25,410 bases of DNA from Lentisphaerota bacterium. GTDB lineage: Bacteria; Verrucomicrobiota; Kiritimatiellia; RFP12; UBA1067. The notes beneath the pieces are model-generated. The model saw only the letters and a list, made by a program, of their open reading frames with translations, did not search any database and had not been told where the DNA came from. Of the stretch, positions 22,920-25,410 are shown in pieces; position 1 is the stretch's first letter; each line of letters starts with the position of its first letter. A program made the translations under genes and the position numbers. The stretch covers positions 1 to 25,410 of the forward strand of contig SUVZ01000007.1 in assembly GCA_015061765.1 (NCBI GenBank). The letters are read 5' to 3'.

Positions 22920-24755
22920 CTACAACGATCGCATTTCCACGCCAAGCGGGGCGAGCGACATATTAACCGATCCAGCACCGGAAACCTCAAATACGCAGTT
23001 CTTCGCACTGTCTGCGGTACTAACCGCCAAGAGCCAAACCTTGCCTTCATGACGCCATGCGCGGGCATACACGCCGGACGGAGCGCCGGTAACGGCAGGC
23101 GCTGCCTCTGCGGAAAGGAATACCGGAGCATATTTCGCGAATTCCCCGTAAACGCGGCAGACCTCCGCCCATCGCCGCTCGAAGGGATCTCTCTTGTGCA
23201 TCTTGCGCAACCCGTTATAGTTGTATGCGCACACGCCATTCGCTCCAGCTACGACGCACTGCCATACCATGTTCCGGATCTCCGTCTCCGTCGGCGCACG
23301 CGTGATTACGCCCGGAAACCTGCGGTAGGCGCTCCAGTCGAATATCTGCGGCGCTTCCCACACCGCCTTGCCGAAGACATCACGACGCGTAAGCGCCGTC
23401 CAGTCCGCCACCATCGAAATCGGTTTGGGCTCCTTGCCCGCCACCGGATAAGGGTCTGTCCCCATGACATCAAAGGTTCCGGCATACTCGCGCAGACGCC
23501 CGATCTGGTACAGCACCATAAACGCGGGATGGTCAGGGTCGGCGCGTCTGACGAGGTCATAGCGTATCTTCAGCCGGTCGATCCATTCCGGGCCTAGCTC
23601 GTCGTTGATGTACCAGGCGAGAAGCGCGGGATGATCCTTGAATTTGCCGATGTGGTTCTCGACCCATACACGCTCGGTTTCGTGATCGGTTATCTCTTGG
23701 GGGCATGCAGGGCGTCCGAGAAGGACATCTTTGATGGAATATATCACCTTCTTTCCTGCGGCATGGAAACGATCCATCTGCTCACGTGTCAAATGGCGAT
23801 AGCACATCACGCAATTGAACGGGCTGTTTGAGATATCCAAAAATGCCTGTTCCGTGAAATAGGAAAGGTATATGCCAACCGGATAGAACGGCTTGCCGTC
23901 CACGAGAATGCGGTTGTCCGCATCTATGCGAGCTTTCCAATCCGGAAATTTCTCCACGCGACTGAACATGAGCGACCGGCTCTCGACATCCCTTCCTTCG
24001 GCATCCACGAGCCGTACCGCAATCTTCGATGCGCCCATCGGAAGCATGCCGACATCCACCTTCGCGCGCGCGACGCCATCCTCTATCGCGGCGGCGACCG
24101 TGCGGACCGCGCCAGACGCGTGCGGAATGTCGAAAACGACCTTCTGTCCGTTTCCGGCGATCTCCTTTTCCGGAGCCGTGAGCGCCGAAGAGAAAACCGC
24201 CTCTCCCGCAACAGCCGTATCGCGATAAATGCCCGAAACAAGTGCGCCAAGTACAGGCCGCGACTCCGGAACGCAGGAAATGTCGTCGAACCATGCCGTC
24301 CCTCTGCGACCTCTTGAAAGATAAGGGGCGAGCTCGCATTTCACGGCGTTCGCGGGGACGTCCACCGCAAAAGATATCCGCTGCCAATCTTCAACCGTAC
24401 CGCGCACGCCGGGCGCGGAACCGCTGCCGAGCCATTTTCCGTTCGCGGCGACGCAGCCGACGGATATCGTCGCGCCCGCACCCTTGCCCACCACATCCTT
24501 TGTGCGCACCCAGGCGCTGAAGCGGTAGCGCTTGCCCGGCTCAACCGCAATATCCTGAGTCGGAAACGTGTAGGGATCGTTCTTCTTCACCGAGAACTTG
24601 AGTGCGTTCGATCCGTTGCGGCCCTCTCCCTTCACATACGAATATGTCTTTGAAGGCGCTGCCCAGTTTGCCGCCTTGCCATCATCCGACAGCGTATCAA
24701 AACCGGGGTTGAGAACCAGATTCGCCGACGCGAACAATGCTGCAGTCAATATCAT
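22920..24755 (-). CDS. Secreted glycosidase-like protein: CBM plus TIM-barrel domain
   Basis: The 611-residue protein opens with a short signal-like stretch (MILTAALFASA) and a CBM4/9-type carbohydrate-binding domain (about 12-165), marked by NLVLNPGFD at the start and GRRGTAWFDDISC at the end. A beta domain leads to a GH2/GH5-type TIM barrel (about 275-540) beginning at ILVDGKPFYPVGIYLSYF. The likely acid/base is the Glu in WYINDELGPEW (near 384), and a nucleophile candidate is the Glu in AVWEAPQIFDW (near 463). A small beta domain closes the protein. The ATG at 24755 has GGAAGGAA 6 nt upstream; upstream in-frame codons encode Lys/Arg residues that would make a better signal n-region, so the start could lie earlier. 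It follows the GH43-like gene by about 90 bp. The exact family and substrate are unknown. Confidence 0.82.
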   Translation of the reverse strand: MILTAALFASANLVLNPGFDTLSDDGKAANWAAPSKTYSYVKGEGRNGSNALKFSVKKNDPYTFPTQDIAVEPGKRYRFSAWVRTKDVVGKGAGATISVGCVAANGKWLGSGSAPGVRGTVEDWQRISFAVDVPANAVKCELAPYLSRGRRGTAWFDDISCVPESRPVLGALVSGIYRDTAVAGEAVFSSALTAPEKEIAGNGQKVVFDIPHASGAVRTVAAAIEDGVARAKVDVGMLPMGASKIAVRLVDAEGRDVESRSLMFSRVEKFPDWKARIDADNRILVDGKPFYPVGIYLSYFTEQAFLDISNSPFNCVMCYRHLTREQMDRFHAAGKKVIYSIKDVLLGRPACPQEITDHETERVWVENHIGKFKDHPALLAWYINDELGPEWIDRLKIRYDLVRRADPDHPAFMVLYQIGRLREYAGTFDVMGTDPYPVAGKEPKPISMVADWTALTRRDVFGKAVWEAPQIFDWSAYRRFPGVITRAPTETEIRNMVWQCVVAGANGVCAYNYNGLRKMHKRDPFERRWAEVCRVYGEFAKYAPVFLSAEAAPAVTGAPSGVYARAWRHEGKVWLLAVSTADSAKNCVFEVSGAGSVNMSLAPLGVEMRSL

Positions 24756-24788
24756 CGAGATTTCCTTCCTTTTCTTTTCGGGAGCCGC

Positions 24789-24810
24789 GGCGCGTCGGGG
24801 ACAACGCGCC
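24789..24810. other. GC-rich hairpin between two glycosidase-like genes
   Basis: GGCGCG and CGCGCC are perfect 6-bp arms around a 10-nt loop, in the 93-bp gap between the genes ending at 24849 and starting at 24755. No T-run follows on the minus strand. It could stabilise or attenuate the message. Confidence 0.35.
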
Positions 24811-24848
24811 CTGCCAACGCTTCGCGCCAACAACCGCAACTACCCAGC

Positions 24849-25410
24849 TCACCGCGGTTCAACGATGTCCTTCCAGTGGATTTCGATCTTTCCGTCTTTC
24901 GTGAATGTGATCGGCACCCATGCATAACGCCCGTCGATTGCATTCTTTGGACGCCACATATCGAACATCGCAAGGTAATCATTATCCGAAACTTTGAGGA
25001 TGAATGTCGACTGACATCCCCACGTGCGCTCCGGACCGAGCCCGTTGGCTGGGTTTACGCGCACGCACGGATTTTCGAGCCGCTCCCAAGGCCCCATGAT
25101 GGAACGTGCCCTGTAACTGCGGGCAGGATTCGACATCCAGCCTGTACACCCGGAACCGATGAGATAGTACCAGCCGTCCTTGTGGCATACGGCCGGAGCC
25201 TCGGTCTTGTCGCCGTCGGCCATGACAGCCTCTTTATCCGTATGCGAAAGATAATCGTCGCTAAGACGGATAATGCGCATCGTCTTGTTGTGGTTGGACG
25301 AGAAGAAGTGATACGCCGCGCCGTCGTTGTCCACGAACACGGTCTGGTCACGGCTTTGGTATCCGTTCGGGCGAAGCGACTTCAGGAACTTGTATGGTCC
25401 TGTCACCTTA
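24849..25410 (-). CDS. GH43-like beta-propeller glycosidase, 5' end missing
   Basis: Only the C-terminal 186 or so residues are present and the frame stays open to the window edge; the GTG at 25406 is most likely an internal Val (VTGPYKF). The segment reads as the later blades of a family 43 five-bladed beta-propeller: RDQTVFVDNDGAAYHFFSS, then LSDDYLSHT, then EAPAVCHKDGWYYLIGSGCTGW and the WGCQSTFIL strand. Family 43 enzymes remove arabinose, xylose or galactose units from plant or host glycans. The EAP glutamate near residue 68 of the fragment matches the family's general acid position. It is upstream of, and in line with, the CBM/TIM-barrel gene, so the two probably act together. The family call is good, the substrate open. 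Confidence 0.82.
   Translation of the reverse strand, partial: KVTGPYKFLKSLRPNGYQSRDQTVFVDNDGAAYHFFSSNHNKTMRIIRLSDDYLSHTDKEAVMADGDKTEAPAVCHKDGWYYLIGSGCTGWMSNPARSYRARSIMGPWERLENPCVRVNPANGLGPERTWGCQSTFILKVSDNDYLAMFDMWRPKNAIDGRYAWVPITFTKDGKIEIHWKDIVEPR

Noticed and set aside
1..25410. CRISPR array, tRNA, rRNA, insertion sequence or phage genes
   Set aside because: No regularly spaced repeats, cloverleaf, rRNA core, transposase or integrase motif was found on reading both strands.

Overview
The window looks like chromosomal DNA of a gut- or sediment-type saccharolytic bacterium of the PVC group, most likely Kiritimatiellota/Lentisphaerota or a close verrucomicrobial relative. This is inferred from gene content only: two XylR-like regulators (periplasmic-binding-protein domain fused to an AraC helix-turn-helix), a secreted SUMF1-fold protein, several secreted glycosidase-like proteins, Tat-type hydrolases and a DUF5107/TPR protein fused to glycosidase modules. 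No mobile element, integrase, tRNA, rRNA or CRISPR array was seen.

Region 1 (1-8533). A truncated LuxR-type response regulator is followed by two paralogous XylR-like regulators (595-1767 and 7352-8533, both +). They bracket a minus-strand operon of four genes (7258 down to 1848): a small secreted protein of unknown function, a secreted SUMF1-fold protein without the catalytic cysteines, a secreted GHL10-type glycosidase-like protein and a Tat-type calcineurin-like phosphoesterase. The second regulator is divergent from the operon across a 93-bp intergenic region holding two extended -10 boxes and a perfect 10-bp palindrome. Both promoters would give leaderless transcripts. This looks like a self-contained, locally regulated extracellular carbohydrate-processing locus.

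Region 2 (8525-21004). One long minus-strand gene train starts at an extended -10 promoter upstream of dapA. The order is dapA, dapB, a fused beta/gamma 2-oxoacid:ferredoxin oxidoreductase subunit, a 2,323-residue secreted multi-module protein, a shortened IspA-like prenyl synthase and an oligopeptide-type ABC substrate-binding protein. Spacing is tight except for about 110 bp before the prenyl synthase. The alpha subunit of the oxidoreductase and the ABC permeases and ATPases are not in the window.

Region 3 (20973-21500) is non-coding. It holds a 17-bp direct repeat pair, a hairpin, a 17-bp dyad and a C9A8 homopolymer tract.

Region 4 (21501-25410) is another minus-strand cluster: a partial GH43-like beta-propeller enzyme running off the window, a secreted CBM plus TIM-barrel glycosidase, the tRNA methyltransferase gene trmL, and a Tat-type UlaG-like metallo-beta-lactamase-fold hydrolase.

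All functional calls come from reading translated motifs by eye. Family names for the large glycosidase-like proteins are the least certain.
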